Below, piece by piece: positions 15,497-22,133 of a DNA stretch of 64,000 nt. The position numbers and the translations under genes are program-made. Numbering within the stretch: the stretch's first letter is position 1; every line of letters starts with the position of its first letter. Source of the DNA: Larkinella humicola (GTDB lineage Bacteria; Bacteroidota; Bacteroidia; Cytophagales; Spirosomataceae); NCBI RefSeq assembly GCF_008727875.1, contig NZ_VTWS01000006.1, forward strand, positions 186,001 through 250,000, written 5' to 3'. The notes below the pieces were generated by a model, which saw only the letters and a list, made by a program, of their open reading frames with translations, ran no database searches and was not told the origin of the DNA.

Positions 15497-16945
15497 TCAA
15501 AGATGAATATCGTATGCTTTCAGCTTATTATACAGCGTCTTACGGTCTATGTTCAGGACTTCAGCGGCTTTGGTTTTGTTATAACCGGTTTTCTCAAGAA
15601 CTTTAATGATAGCCGCCCGCTCAGCGTTTTCCGACACGGATTTGAGGTTGTTGGCGGGGGCTGCCGTGGAAACTGCCGAGCCGTTCTCCTCCATCACATA
15701 AGTCGGTGAAATAATCTCGTAGGGCAGACAATCCAGCGTAATAAAATCACCCTGCGACAGCAGAACAGCGCGCTTCACAACGTTCTGAATTTCACGCAAA
15801 TTACCGTGCCAATAGTAATCCTTTAGTCGATCCTTCACCTCATCGTCGAATCCGAGAACGTTTTTCTCTAGCTGGTCGTTGGCGATTTCCAGAAAATGTT
15901 CGGCAAAGAGCAGAATGTCGGCCTTGCGATCGCGCAGGGGAGCCAGTTCAATGCGAAACTCATCCAGGCGGTGAAAAATATCTTCCCGGAAACGACCCTG
16001 TCGAACCGCTTCGCGCAAATCCTCATTGGTGGCCACCAGAATTCGGACATCGACAACGATGTCGGTATTACTGCCAATCCGGCGTATTTTTCGCTCCTGC
16101 AAAACGCGCAGGAGTTTGATCTGATTTTCATACGAGAGGTTACCAATCTCATCCAGGAACAACGTACCGCCGTTAGCGTACTCAAAGCTGCCCATCTTAT
16201 CGGACATAGCCCCCGTGAAAGCGCCTTTGGTGTGTCCAAACAGTTCGCTGCCCGCCAGTTCTTTCGACAACGCCCCGCAATCAATGGCGACGAACGGTTT
16301 GCCGGCCCGTTTGCTTTTTTGATGGATGGCATTCGCAACAAACTCCTTGCCTGTTCCGGTTTCGCCGGTAATGATTACCGACATGTTGGTGGGCGCAATG
16401 AGGTCGATGTGTTTCTGAAGCATTTCGGCCGACCGGCTTTTTCCGAAGATAAACCGTTTGCCACCACTGACCATTGTGGCAGATTTGGCCGCCCGGGCCA
16501 CGGGTTTTACCGGACTGGTTTCGGGCGCGTCCTCTCCATCATCTGAAAAAGACCCACTCAGCGACCGCACATCGGTCTTCTGGTTGCGTCGTTCCAGGGC
16601 ACTTTTGATGGTATACAGGATTTCGTCTGGGTACAGGGGTTTGGTTACGTAGTCATACGCACCGTGTTTCACCGTTTGCACCGCCATTCGAACATCAGAA
16701 TACCCGGTGATAATGATAACGGCCGTGGAGGGATCAAGGATCTTTATCCGGCGCAGCATTTCAAGGCCGTCGACATCGGGTAGCTTGAAATCGCAGATAA
16801 CCAGCTCAAACGGTTCTTTTCGCAGCAAGGCCAAGCCGTCATCTCCTCGTTGAACAGAAGCCGTCTTATACCCTTGTTTTGACAAAAATCGTTCTAAAAG
16901 CAGGCATATATCCGTATTATCGTCAACGATTAAGATCCTTTCCAT
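15497..16945 (-). CDS. Sigma-54-dependent response regulator (NtrC family)
   Basis: 482 residues in three parts: receiver (ILIVDDNTDICLLL, phospho-acceptor in LVICDFKLPDVDG, Lys in TKPLYPDE), AAA+ domain (Walker A GETGTGKEFVANAIH, the sigma-54 contact loop GAFTGA, Walker B GGTLFLDEIGNLS) and a C-terminal Fis-type HTH (NKTKAAEVLNIDRKTLYNKL). It should open sigma-54 promoters after phosphorylation. The neighbouring receiver at 16994 runs the same way and the receiver-PAS kinase at 12.6 kb is of the NtrB type; either could feed it, which is inference. Its presence is the reason to look for TGGCAC-type promoters nearby. Confidence 0.96.
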   Translation of the reverse strand: MERILIVDDNTDICLLLERFLSKQGYKTASVQRGDDGLALLRKEPFELVICDFKLPDVDGLEMLRRIKILDPSTAVIIITGYSDVRMAVQTVKHGAYDYVTKPLYPDEILYTIKSALERRNQKTDVRSLSGSFSDDGEDAPETSPVKPVARAAKSATMVSGGKRFIFGKSRSAEMLQKHIDLIAPTNMSVIITGETGTGKEFVANAIHQKSKRAGKPFVAIDCGALSKELAGSELFGHTKGAFTGAMSDKMGSFEYANGGTLFLDEIGNLSYENQIKLLRVLQERKIRRIGSNTDIVVDVRILVATNEDLREAVRQGRFREDIFHRLDEFRIELAPLRDRKADILLFAEHFLEIANDQLEKNVLGFDDEVKDRLKDYYWHGNLREIQNVVKRAVLLSQGDFITLDCLPYEIISPTYVMEENGSAVSTAAPANNLKSVSENAERAAIIKVLEKTGYNKTKAAEVLNIDRKTLYNKLKAYDIHL

Positions 16946-16993
16946 AGAGGGACAGTTACAGTGCCCAGTTACTTAATGAGGGGATAAAGTTAA

Positions 16994-17359
16994 CTAAACT
17001 TGGATATATTGTAAAGCTTGTTCGATGGTCTTGCGATTAAAAGGTTTGCCGATAAAGTAATCGGCTCCCTCCTGCGAAGCACGTTTGCGTTCCGCAATTC
17101 CATCAAAAGCACTGATCATGATCACTTTCGTGTTGGTGGTGCTCGTTCGGATGTGAGACAACAATTCAAAGCCAACGCCATCGGGTAGGCTCAAATCCAG
17201 AAACACGGCATCATAAGCCTGCTGGGCCAGTCGTTGACGGCCCTCTTCCAGAAAGTTGGCACAGGTCGGCTGATAACCCATTCGCTTTAATAAACCGGAA
17301 AGCAATAGACAAATATCTGCTTCGTCATCGACGATAAGTACCCGTTTCGTATTTGTCAT
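16994..17359 (-). CDS. Single-domain response regulator
   Basis: 121-residue receiver: RVLIVDDEADICLLL, phospho-acceptor in AVFLDLSLPDGVG, switch Ser in IMISAFDG, Lys in FIGKPFNRK. The ATG at 17359 starts four residues before the first strand; an upstream in-frame start at 17416 would add 19 non-receiver residues. It lies 48 bases upstream of the sigma-54 activator on the same strand and both share the DDxADICLLL-type opening, so the two probably form an operon and may be related by duplication. Confidence 0.92.
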   Translation of the reverse strand: MTNTKRVLIVDDEADICLLLSGLLKRMGYQPTCANFLEEGRQRLAQQAYDAVFLDLSLPDGVGFELLSHIRTSTTNTKVIMISAFDGIAERKRASQEGADYFIGKPFNRKTIEQALQYIQV

Positions 17360-17845
17360 GTTCGATAATACCGGCTTATATTGACTCCCGGTTTGCCAGC
17401 CCCTCATGCTCTCCACAGTTTTATCACGTTTTTCATCTTACAAATGTTACGTCGGATACACTATAGATAATAATGTGCCTAAATTTGTCCATTTTATCAA
17501 ATACCGCTTAATAACCCGATTTAACACAAAATTAATGCTTAAGTAATTAAAAAAAGCAAACCATTCTCCGGCAAAGCCAGAATAAGGGCGTTTCGGTTTT
17601 GCAATCAGACGTTTTTTTTCTACACTAATTTCTACACCTGTAGATTTTTCTCCACATTCCTCTTTTCATCATTTAAGACACACAAATCAACAGATAGTCA
17701 TTTTCATGGGAATACTTCTATTAATCAATTAATTTTTGCATTTTTTAACGATAGTACATTTGCTTTAAAGCCTTTGGCATAAGATTTTCATATAAAGGAG
17801 ACAGAAGCATCGATTACTTAACATTTTGACTCTGAACCGAACGCT
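17360..17845. other. AT-rich divergent intergenic region
   Basis: No coding sequence is seen. It separates the minus-strand receiver from the plus-strand lmo0937 gene. A -7 box TACATTTG lies at 17755-17762 with TTTG at 17735-17738; the 16-bp spacer is shorter than usual. A TGGCAT sequence at 17774 is a weak sigma-54-like half-site. Single TTTAAC at 17520 is not part of an 11-bp array. Confidence 0.4.
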
Positions 17846-18013
17846 ATGGGAAACTTACTTTACACAGTCGCAGTAATACTAATCATTATCTGGGCTTTGG
17901 GTTTTTTTGGCATACTCGGTGCTGGCATTGCCGGCAGTAATTTAATCCACATCTTATTAGTAATAGCAATCGTTGCCATTCTTCTCCGTGTCATCCGTGG
18001 CAGGGGAGTCTGA
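17846..18013 (+). CDS. lmo0937 family small membrane protein
   Basis: 55 residues, almost entirely two membrane helices: LLYTVAVILIIIWALGFFG and IHILLVIAIVAILLRVI, with a short basic tail RGRGV. The motif HILLVIAIV and the length are characteristic of the lmo0937 family, which is widespread in Bacteroidota and often stress-induced; its function is not known. Start ATG at 17846. It lies upstream of two YtxH genes on the same strand. Confidence 0.88.
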   Translation: MGNLLYTVAVILIIIWALGFFGILGAGIAGSNLIHILLVIAIVAILLRVIRGRGV

Positions 18014-18496
18014 TATTCTCACATCATTTAAAAACGCCGTTGACCCTGTGGTCAATCCAACAAGACACAATTGCTTCGTACAGTACGGAAAGCAATGCGT
18101 TTAGGTTTAGGTGGTTTCATTTTAGGTTAAGTACAAGTTACGGTGGGTACGGAATCCCTGCATCAGATTTGAGTGCAGGGATTTTTTGTTATTTCCATCT
18201 CCGGCCAGGCACTTTCCTGCCGGATAAGCCAACCTGCTTCAGTTTACCTTGCCAGCCATCATCTGCCAGTCGGGGTCAACCAGCAATTGGTTTCTACAGT
18301 TTGTAGAAATTATTCCTCATTGTTCCGAAAAACCGTTGTTTTGAGCAAGCTCAAAAATAAATTAAAATCCTTCTGGTAATCAATCGTTTAGCTCTTCATT
18401 ATGGGGTTAGCAATCGAGTATGGTACGAATTTTTCTATAAGTGCAGTGTTATCCGCCGTGAGCGGTAGTTTTTTCACTTAAACCGTTTGAAAGGTT
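18014..18496. other. Gap holding a terminator and a possible 11-codon frame
   Basis: Frame ATG to TAA at 18095-18130 would encode MRLGLGGFILG, reminiscent of the first residues of YtxH-type proteins, and a strong terminator follows at 18153-18187. TGGTACG at 18421 is a weak sigma-54-like half-site before the YtxH gene. No other coding sequence is seen. Confidence 0.3.
18153..18187 (+). terminator. Rho-independent terminator after the lmo0937 unit
   Basis: AATCCCTGCA (18153-18162) pairs with TGCAGGGATT (18174-18183) and is followed by TTTTG. Confidence 0.85.
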
Positions 18497-18784
18497 ATGA
18501 AACCGAACTTCAGTGGACTGGTCGTTGCGATATTGACAGGTGCAGCCTTGGGTCTTTTATTAGCACCGCGCAGTGGGAAAGATACCCGCAAAAAAATTAC
18601 AAATGACTCTGATAAGTTTCTGAAAGATTTGCAGGACACCATTTCGAATGGCTTCAACAGCATCCGGAATCAATATGACGATGCGCGGGAAAACCTGTCT
18701 TCCAAATACAATGACGCGGTTGATACCGTAGCGTCTCGCACGAAGGGGGCGGTTGAACGCGTTGAACGCAATTCTAAACATTAA
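18497..18784 (+). CDS. YtxH domain protein
   Basis: 95 residues: one N-terminal membrane helix LVVAILTGAALGLLLAP followed by the YtxH signature RSGKDTRKKI and a charged helical tail (DKFLKDLQDTISNGFNSI and beyond). YtxH proteins are general-stress membrane proteins without known activity. It is followed 50 bases later by a second YtxH gene and probably shares its transcript, since no terminator is seen between them. Confidence 0.9.
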   Translation: MKPNFSGLVVAILTGAALGLLLAPRSGKDTRKKITNDSDKFLKDLQDTISNGFNSIRNQYDDARENLSSKYNDAVDTVASRTKGAVERVERNSKH

Positions 18785-18834
18785 TTAATTAATTTGCTAC
18801 CTTCATACGTCGCAAACATAAATAAGGAAACACC

Positions 18835-19164
18835 ATGAAAAGTTCAAGAGATTTTCTGTTAGGATTTATTACAGGCGTAGTAGCAGGCATTTTGACGGCG
18901 CCCAAGAGCGGGCAGGAAAGCCGCCAATGGATTCAGGACGAAGCCGACAAACGCACAAAAGATCTTCAGGATCAATGGAGTAAGGGTGTTGAGCAGGTTA
19001 AATCCCAGGTCGAGCAGGTTAAGTCACAGGTAAACCAGTGGACTGGTAAACTGCAGGACGAGAGCGAAACCAAAAAAGAGAAGTTTAACGACAACGTTGA
19101 CAATCTGGCCAACAAGGCACACAGTGGCGTAGATTCTGCCAAACAATCGATCAAAATCGACTGA
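18835..19164 (+). CDS. YtxH domain protein, second copy
   Basis: 109 residues with the same plan as its neighbour: helix LLGFITGVVAGILTAP, signature KSGQESRQWI, then a helical coiled-coil-like tail that contains the direct repeat VEQVKSQ-VEQVKSQ and LANKAHSGVDSAKQSIK. The pair is best explained by tandem duplication, although the two have diverged strongly outside the membrane helix. A clear terminator follows at 19239. Confidence 0.9.
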   Translation: MKSSRDFLLGFITGVVAGILTAPKSGQESRQWIQDEADKRTKDLQDQWSKGVEQVKSQVEQVKSQVNQWTGKLQDESETKKEKFNDNVDNLANKAHSGVDSAKQSIKID

Positions 19165-19238
19165 TCGGCCCGTTGCCCTCCGGCTCAAACCGGGGCTTCA
19201 ATCTCACTCAATTGATTTACTCAACGATATGATCAGTG

Positions 19239-19275
19239 GCGAAACGTCGGGATTACCCGGCGTTTCGCTTTTTTG
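19239..19275 (+). terminator. Terminator of the YtxH pair
   Basis: GCGAAACG (19239-19246) pairs with CGTTTCGC (19261-19268), with a GC-rich upper stem, followed by TTTTTTG. Confidence 0.85.
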
Positions 19276-19486
19276 TTACTCAATTTATCTGCAACTTGTG
19301 CCTGCCAAACCAACAGTAGATTTTGGCAAATGGGCAAAAAACGGCATTTCCACAAGCAGAATGGCGGTTTTTCAACAGAATCAAACTGAATTCTGCTTAG
19401 GCCAGAAAATAACTAAGTAGTTTTCTTTGATTTTTTGGAGAAATTTTAATGTCTATGCTGTAAACAACTATTATATTTGCATACTA
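19276..19486. other. Non-coding gap upstream of the RNA candidates
   Basis: I see no convincing gene here. A -7 box TATATTTG at 19472-19479 is the likely promoter of the first RNA candidate. Confidence 0.4.
19472..19479 (+). promoter_or_regulatory. -7 box of the first RNA candidate
   Basis: TATATTTG matches TAnnTTTG exactly; the -33 element is not clear. Transcription would start near 19487. Confidence 0.45.
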
Positions 19487-19637
19487 ATTGTAGAAACAAC
19501 ATATTAAAGATAAAGATCCGGTTTATGATCGGGTCACAAACAAAAACAGCCTAAGCCTGAACGGGCGGCTGTTTTTAAATGGTGTGGATATAGTCGGAAA
19601 GCTATTCGGGCAGTCTCGGATAGCTTTTTTGTTTTAC
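19487..19637 (+). ncRNA. Candidate structured small RNA, copy 1
   Basis: About 150 nt from a -7 box to a terminator, without a plausible reading frame. Structure read by eye: hairpin A, GATCCG (19515-19520) with CGGGTC (19530-19535); hairpin B, AAAAACAGCC (19542-19551) with GGCTGTTTTT (19567-19576); the box AATGGTGTGGATA (19578-19590); then a terminator stem AAAGCTAT (19598-19605) with ATAGCTTT (19620-19627) and a T-run. The same order, with the box identical over 13 nt, recurs about 210 bases downstream. I do not recognise a known RNA family. Alternatives: two unrelated terminators with a chance match, or a cis-acting leader. Confidence 0.5.
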
Positions 19638-19660
19638 AGGCGTCCGGGTTTTCACCTGAT

Positions 19661-19706
19661 TTTAACCTGTCTTTAACATCGGTTTAATCTACTCCGTCTA
19701 CTTTTG
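19661..19706 (+). promoter_or_regulatory. Response-regulator operator (TTTAAC repeats, 11-bp step) and promoter
   Basis: TTTAAC at 19661 and 19672 and TTTAAT at 19683 recur at exactly 11-bp spacing, one helical turn apart, as in OmpR/PhoB-type binding sites. The last repeat ends 10 bases before a perfect -7 box TACTTTTG (19699-19706). The same arrangement, with the same 10-base gap, precedes the proton-channel gene at 22.1 kb. The OmpR-type regulator encoded at 19914 is the obvious candidate, implying autoregulation. Confidence 0.65.
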
Positions 19707-19713
19707 TTTATCA

Positions 19714-19847
19714 AAATTCCGCTGTAAGTCAGCTAGTTTCTTACATCAGGGAGGTTGAACATCAAAGCTGATGCAAATTAGCTTTGAATGGTGTGGATAG
19801 GATGAAAAAAGCTACCTGAAGATATATTTCGGGTAGCTTTTTTGTTT
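19714..19847 (+). ncRNA. Candidate structured small RNA or leader, copy 2
   Basis: About 133 nt from the TTTAAC promoter to a strong terminator, 66 bases upstream of the response-regulator start. Structure: TGTAAG (19723-19728) with CTTACA (19740-19745); TCAAAGCT (19762-19769) with AGCTTTGA (19780-19787); the box AATGGTGTGGATA (19787-19799); terminator AAAAAAGCTACC (19805-19816) with GGTAGCTTTTTT (19832-19843). The stems differ in sequence from copy 1 while the order is kept. Because the terminator lies inside the regulator's leader, it could be an attenuator as well as a separate RNA. Confidence 0.5.
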
Positions 19848-19913
19848 TATTGCGTTATATATGGTATTTCGACCTTGATTCATTCACATCGGGGTACGCT
19901 ATTCTTGGCAAGT

Positions 19914-20591
19914 ATGAAAATTCTGGTAGTAGAAGACGAACCTAAACTCGCTTCATTCGTGAAGAAGGGCCTGGAAGAACAGTCGTTCGAGGTTGATGTG
20001 GCGTTTGATGGACAAATCGGACGAACGATGGCTCTGAGCAATAGTTACGACGTGATTGTACTTGATGTGAACGTTCCGAAAATGAACGGCTACGATCTGG
20101 CGAAATCGCTGCGCTCCGAGAACATTAAAACACCCATTCTGATGCTGACAGCCATGGGTTCGCTCGATAACAAAGTGGCCGGTTTTGAAGCGGGGGCCGA
20201 CGATTATCTGGTTAAGCCCTTCGAGTTTCGCGAACTGCTGGCCCGGCTGCGGGCATTGAGCAAACGGACGATCGACACAAGTCAGCAGTCGAACCTACTG
20301 AAAGTAGCCGATCTGGAACTGGATCTGAACGAAAAAATCGCCCGGCGGGGTGGCAAACGAATCGAACTCACCGCTAAAGAATTTGCCTTGCTGGAATACC
20401 TGATGCGCAACCGGAGCCGGGTCGTTTCCCGGATCGACATCGCCGAAAAAGTGTGGGACATTCACTTCGACACCGGTACGAACGTCATCGATGTGTATGT
20501 CAATTTCCTGCGCAAAAAAGTAGACAAAGATTTCCCGGTCAAATTGATTCATACCGTCATCGGGATGGGATACATGTTAAAAGAGGAATAG
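19914..20591 (+). CDS. OmpR-family response regulator
   Basis: 225 residues: receiver (MKILVVEDEPKLASFV, phospho-acceptor in VIVLDVNVPKMNG, switch in LMLTAMG, Lys in YLVKPFEF) and a winged-helix DNA-binding domain (RGGKRIELTAKEFALLEYLM, recognition helix in SRIDIAEKVWD, wing VIHTVIGMGYML-like end). The sequence is nearest the CusR/CopR branch. The ATG at 19914 starts exactly at the first receiver strand; an upstream frame from 19842 would begin inside the terminator of the RNA candidate. It is followed 30 bases later by its kinase. The TTTAAC operator at 19661 suggests that it controls itself and the gene at 22134. Confidence 0.95.
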   Translation: MKILVVEDEPKLASFVKKGLEEQSFEVDVAFDGQIGRTMALSNSYDVIVLDVNVPKMNGYDLAKSLRSENIKTPILMLTAMGSLDNKVAGFEAGADDYLVKPFEFRELLARLRALSKRTIDTSQQSNLLKVADLELDLNEKIARRGGKRIELTAKEFALLEYLMRNRSRVVSRIDIAEKVWDIHFDTGTNVIDVYVNFLRKKVDKDFPVKLIHTVIGMGYMLKEE

Positions 20592-20621
20592 CGCTTCGCA
20601 GCCTCCTTTCACCTTACTGCC

Positions 20622-22037
20622 ATGAACATCAGAACCCGGCTCACGGTCCTTTTTGCGCTGCTGGTTGGTTCAATCATCCTGCTGTTTTCCCTCACCATCT
20701 ACTATTTGTTCGATCAGTATCGCGAGCGGGAGTTCTATGACCGTCTCCGCCAGAATGCGCTGGCAACCGCCCAATTGCTGGAGAATGTGGAGGTGAGCGG
20801 GATTACGGACAAAATGCTGCAGCAGATCGAACTGAATTACATGTCGCTCTACAAAGGACATGTAACCATCTTTTTGCCCAACAACCGGATTCTGCATTCG
20901 ACCGATTCCAAACGGGAGGTGATTTCCCTTCAGTTTCTGGAACAGGTTCGGAATGGCAAGGAAATTTTCAGGCGCAACGGCATGGTGGAAACCCTCGGTG
21001 TCCGGTTTACCGACCGCCATAACCGCATCCTGGTAATCGTGGCAACGGCTATCGACCGTTACGGTTTTACCAAGATCGAATGGTTGCGGGATATTCTGGT
21101 GATTAGCTGGATCGTCAGCATGGGCATTGTTCTGCTGGCGGGGTGGTTTTTTGCCGGCGATGCCCTCAAACCCGTTTCCGACATCATCGATCAGGTTAAC
21201 GACATTTCGGCTACCAACATCTACGCCCGGCTGCGCATCGGACGACCCAAGGACGAGCTGGCCAAGCTGGCGGCTACATTCAACGAAATGCTCGAACGGC
21301 TGGAGCAGGCGTTTATTCTTCAGAAAAACTTCGTTTCCCATGCCTCGCATGAACTGCTGACCCCGCTGACGGTGATGATGGGTCAGGTCGATGTAACCCT
21401 GATGCAGCCCCGCAAAGAATATGAATACAAACAGGCCCTGGAAAGTGTGCTGGAAGAAGGCAAAAAAATGAACAGCCTGGTCAACGGTCTGCTCGAACTG
21501 GCGCGGGTGAATGCCGACGCTGCCACGCTATCCTTTAAACCGGTGCGAATCGACGAGTTGCTCTGGCAGGGGCGCAGTCGGTTGCTGCAAAAGAATGAAG
21601 AATACCGGATCGATATCGAATACGAAAAACTCCCCGGCAACGAAGAAGAACTGATTGTGATGGGCGAAGAATCGCTCCTGCAAATGGCTTTTCAGAACCT
21701 GATCGAAAACGGCTGCAAGTATTCGAAAGACCGGCACATCGTGGTGACACTAAACGCAGGGGATGACGACATCAAACTGACGTTTACCGACCATGGATAC
21801 GGTATTCCACCGGAAGACATTCCCCATCTGTTCGAGCCCTTTTTTCGGTCCGAAACCACCTCCGGAATCATCGGGCATGGCATCGGGCTGGCCCTCACCT
21901 ACCGCATCATCACCATCCACAAGGGCCAGATCCGGGTGGAATCGGAAATCGGAAAAGGCACTTCCGTGGAAGTAACCGTACCGGTTCGCAAGGTTGTTTC
22001 AACCGAAAAACCGGTGGCTTTTGAACTGGACGAGTAA
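20622..22037 (+). CDS. Membrane sensor histidine kinase (HAMP, CusS-like)
   Basis: 471 residues: membrane helix 1 (TVLFALLVGSIILLFSLTIYY), a periplasmic sensor of about 130 residues, helix 2 (ILVISWIVSMGIVLLAGWFF), HAMP, HisKA with the His in SHASHELLTPLTVM, and HATPase_c (FQNLIENGCKYS, FTDHGYGIP, GHGIGLALTY). The H-box reads HELLTPL where HELRTPL is usual. Overall arrangement and the FFRSETTSG-like lid resemble metal-responsive CusS kinases, but the periplasmic part shows no clear metal site, so the signal is unknown. It is in an operon with the regulator at 19914. Confidence 0.94.
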   Translation: MNIRTRLTVLFALLVGSIILLFSLTIYYLFDQYREREFYDRLRQNALATAQLLENVEVSGITDKMLQQIELNYMSLYKGHVTIFLPNNRILHSTDSKREVISLQFLEQVRNGKEIFRRNGMVETLGVRFTDRHNRILVIVATAIDRYGFTKIEWLRDILVISWIVSMGIVLLAGWFFAGDALKPVSDIIDQVNDISATNIYARLRIGRPKDELAKLAATFNEMLERLEQAFILQKNFVSHASHELLTPLTVMMGQVDVTLMQPRKEYEYKQALESVLEEGKKMNSLVNGLLELARVNADAATLSFKPVRIDELLWQGRSRLLQKNEEYRIDIEYEKLPGNEEELIVMGEESLLQMAFQNLIENGCKYSKDRHIVVTLNAGDDDIKLTFTDHGYGIPPEDIPHLFEPFFRSETTSGIIGHGIGLALTYRIITIHKGQIRVESEIGKGTSVEVTVPVRKVVSTEKPVAFELDE

Positions 22038-22050
22038 GGCCAAATACCGA

Positions 22051-22107
22051 TTTAACCGGTTTTTAACTTGCCCTTAATTCTCTTTTAACAGCATTCCTTC
22101 ACCTTTG
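22051..22107 (+). promoter_or_regulatory. Four TTTAAC-type repeats at 11-bp steps plus promoter
   Basis: TTTAAC (22051), TTTAAC (22062), CTTAAT (22073) and TTTAAC (22084) are spaced exactly 11 bp. The last ends 10 bases before CACCTTTG (22100-22107), one mismatch from TAnnTTTG; transcription near 22114 fits the ATG at 22134. Spacing is identical to that at 19661-19706, so the same regulator should bind both. Confidence 0.65.
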
Positions 22108-22133
22108 ACTTCATAGCTACAAGCCACTTGTAC

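Noticed and set aside
17507-17536. CTTAAT and TTTAAC near 17520
   Set aside because: Spacing is 13 and 11 bases without a matching -7 box 10 bases after the last unit.
19229-19420. 63-codon frame after the YtxH pair
   Set aside because: It starts inside the terminator hairpin region and has no conserved features.
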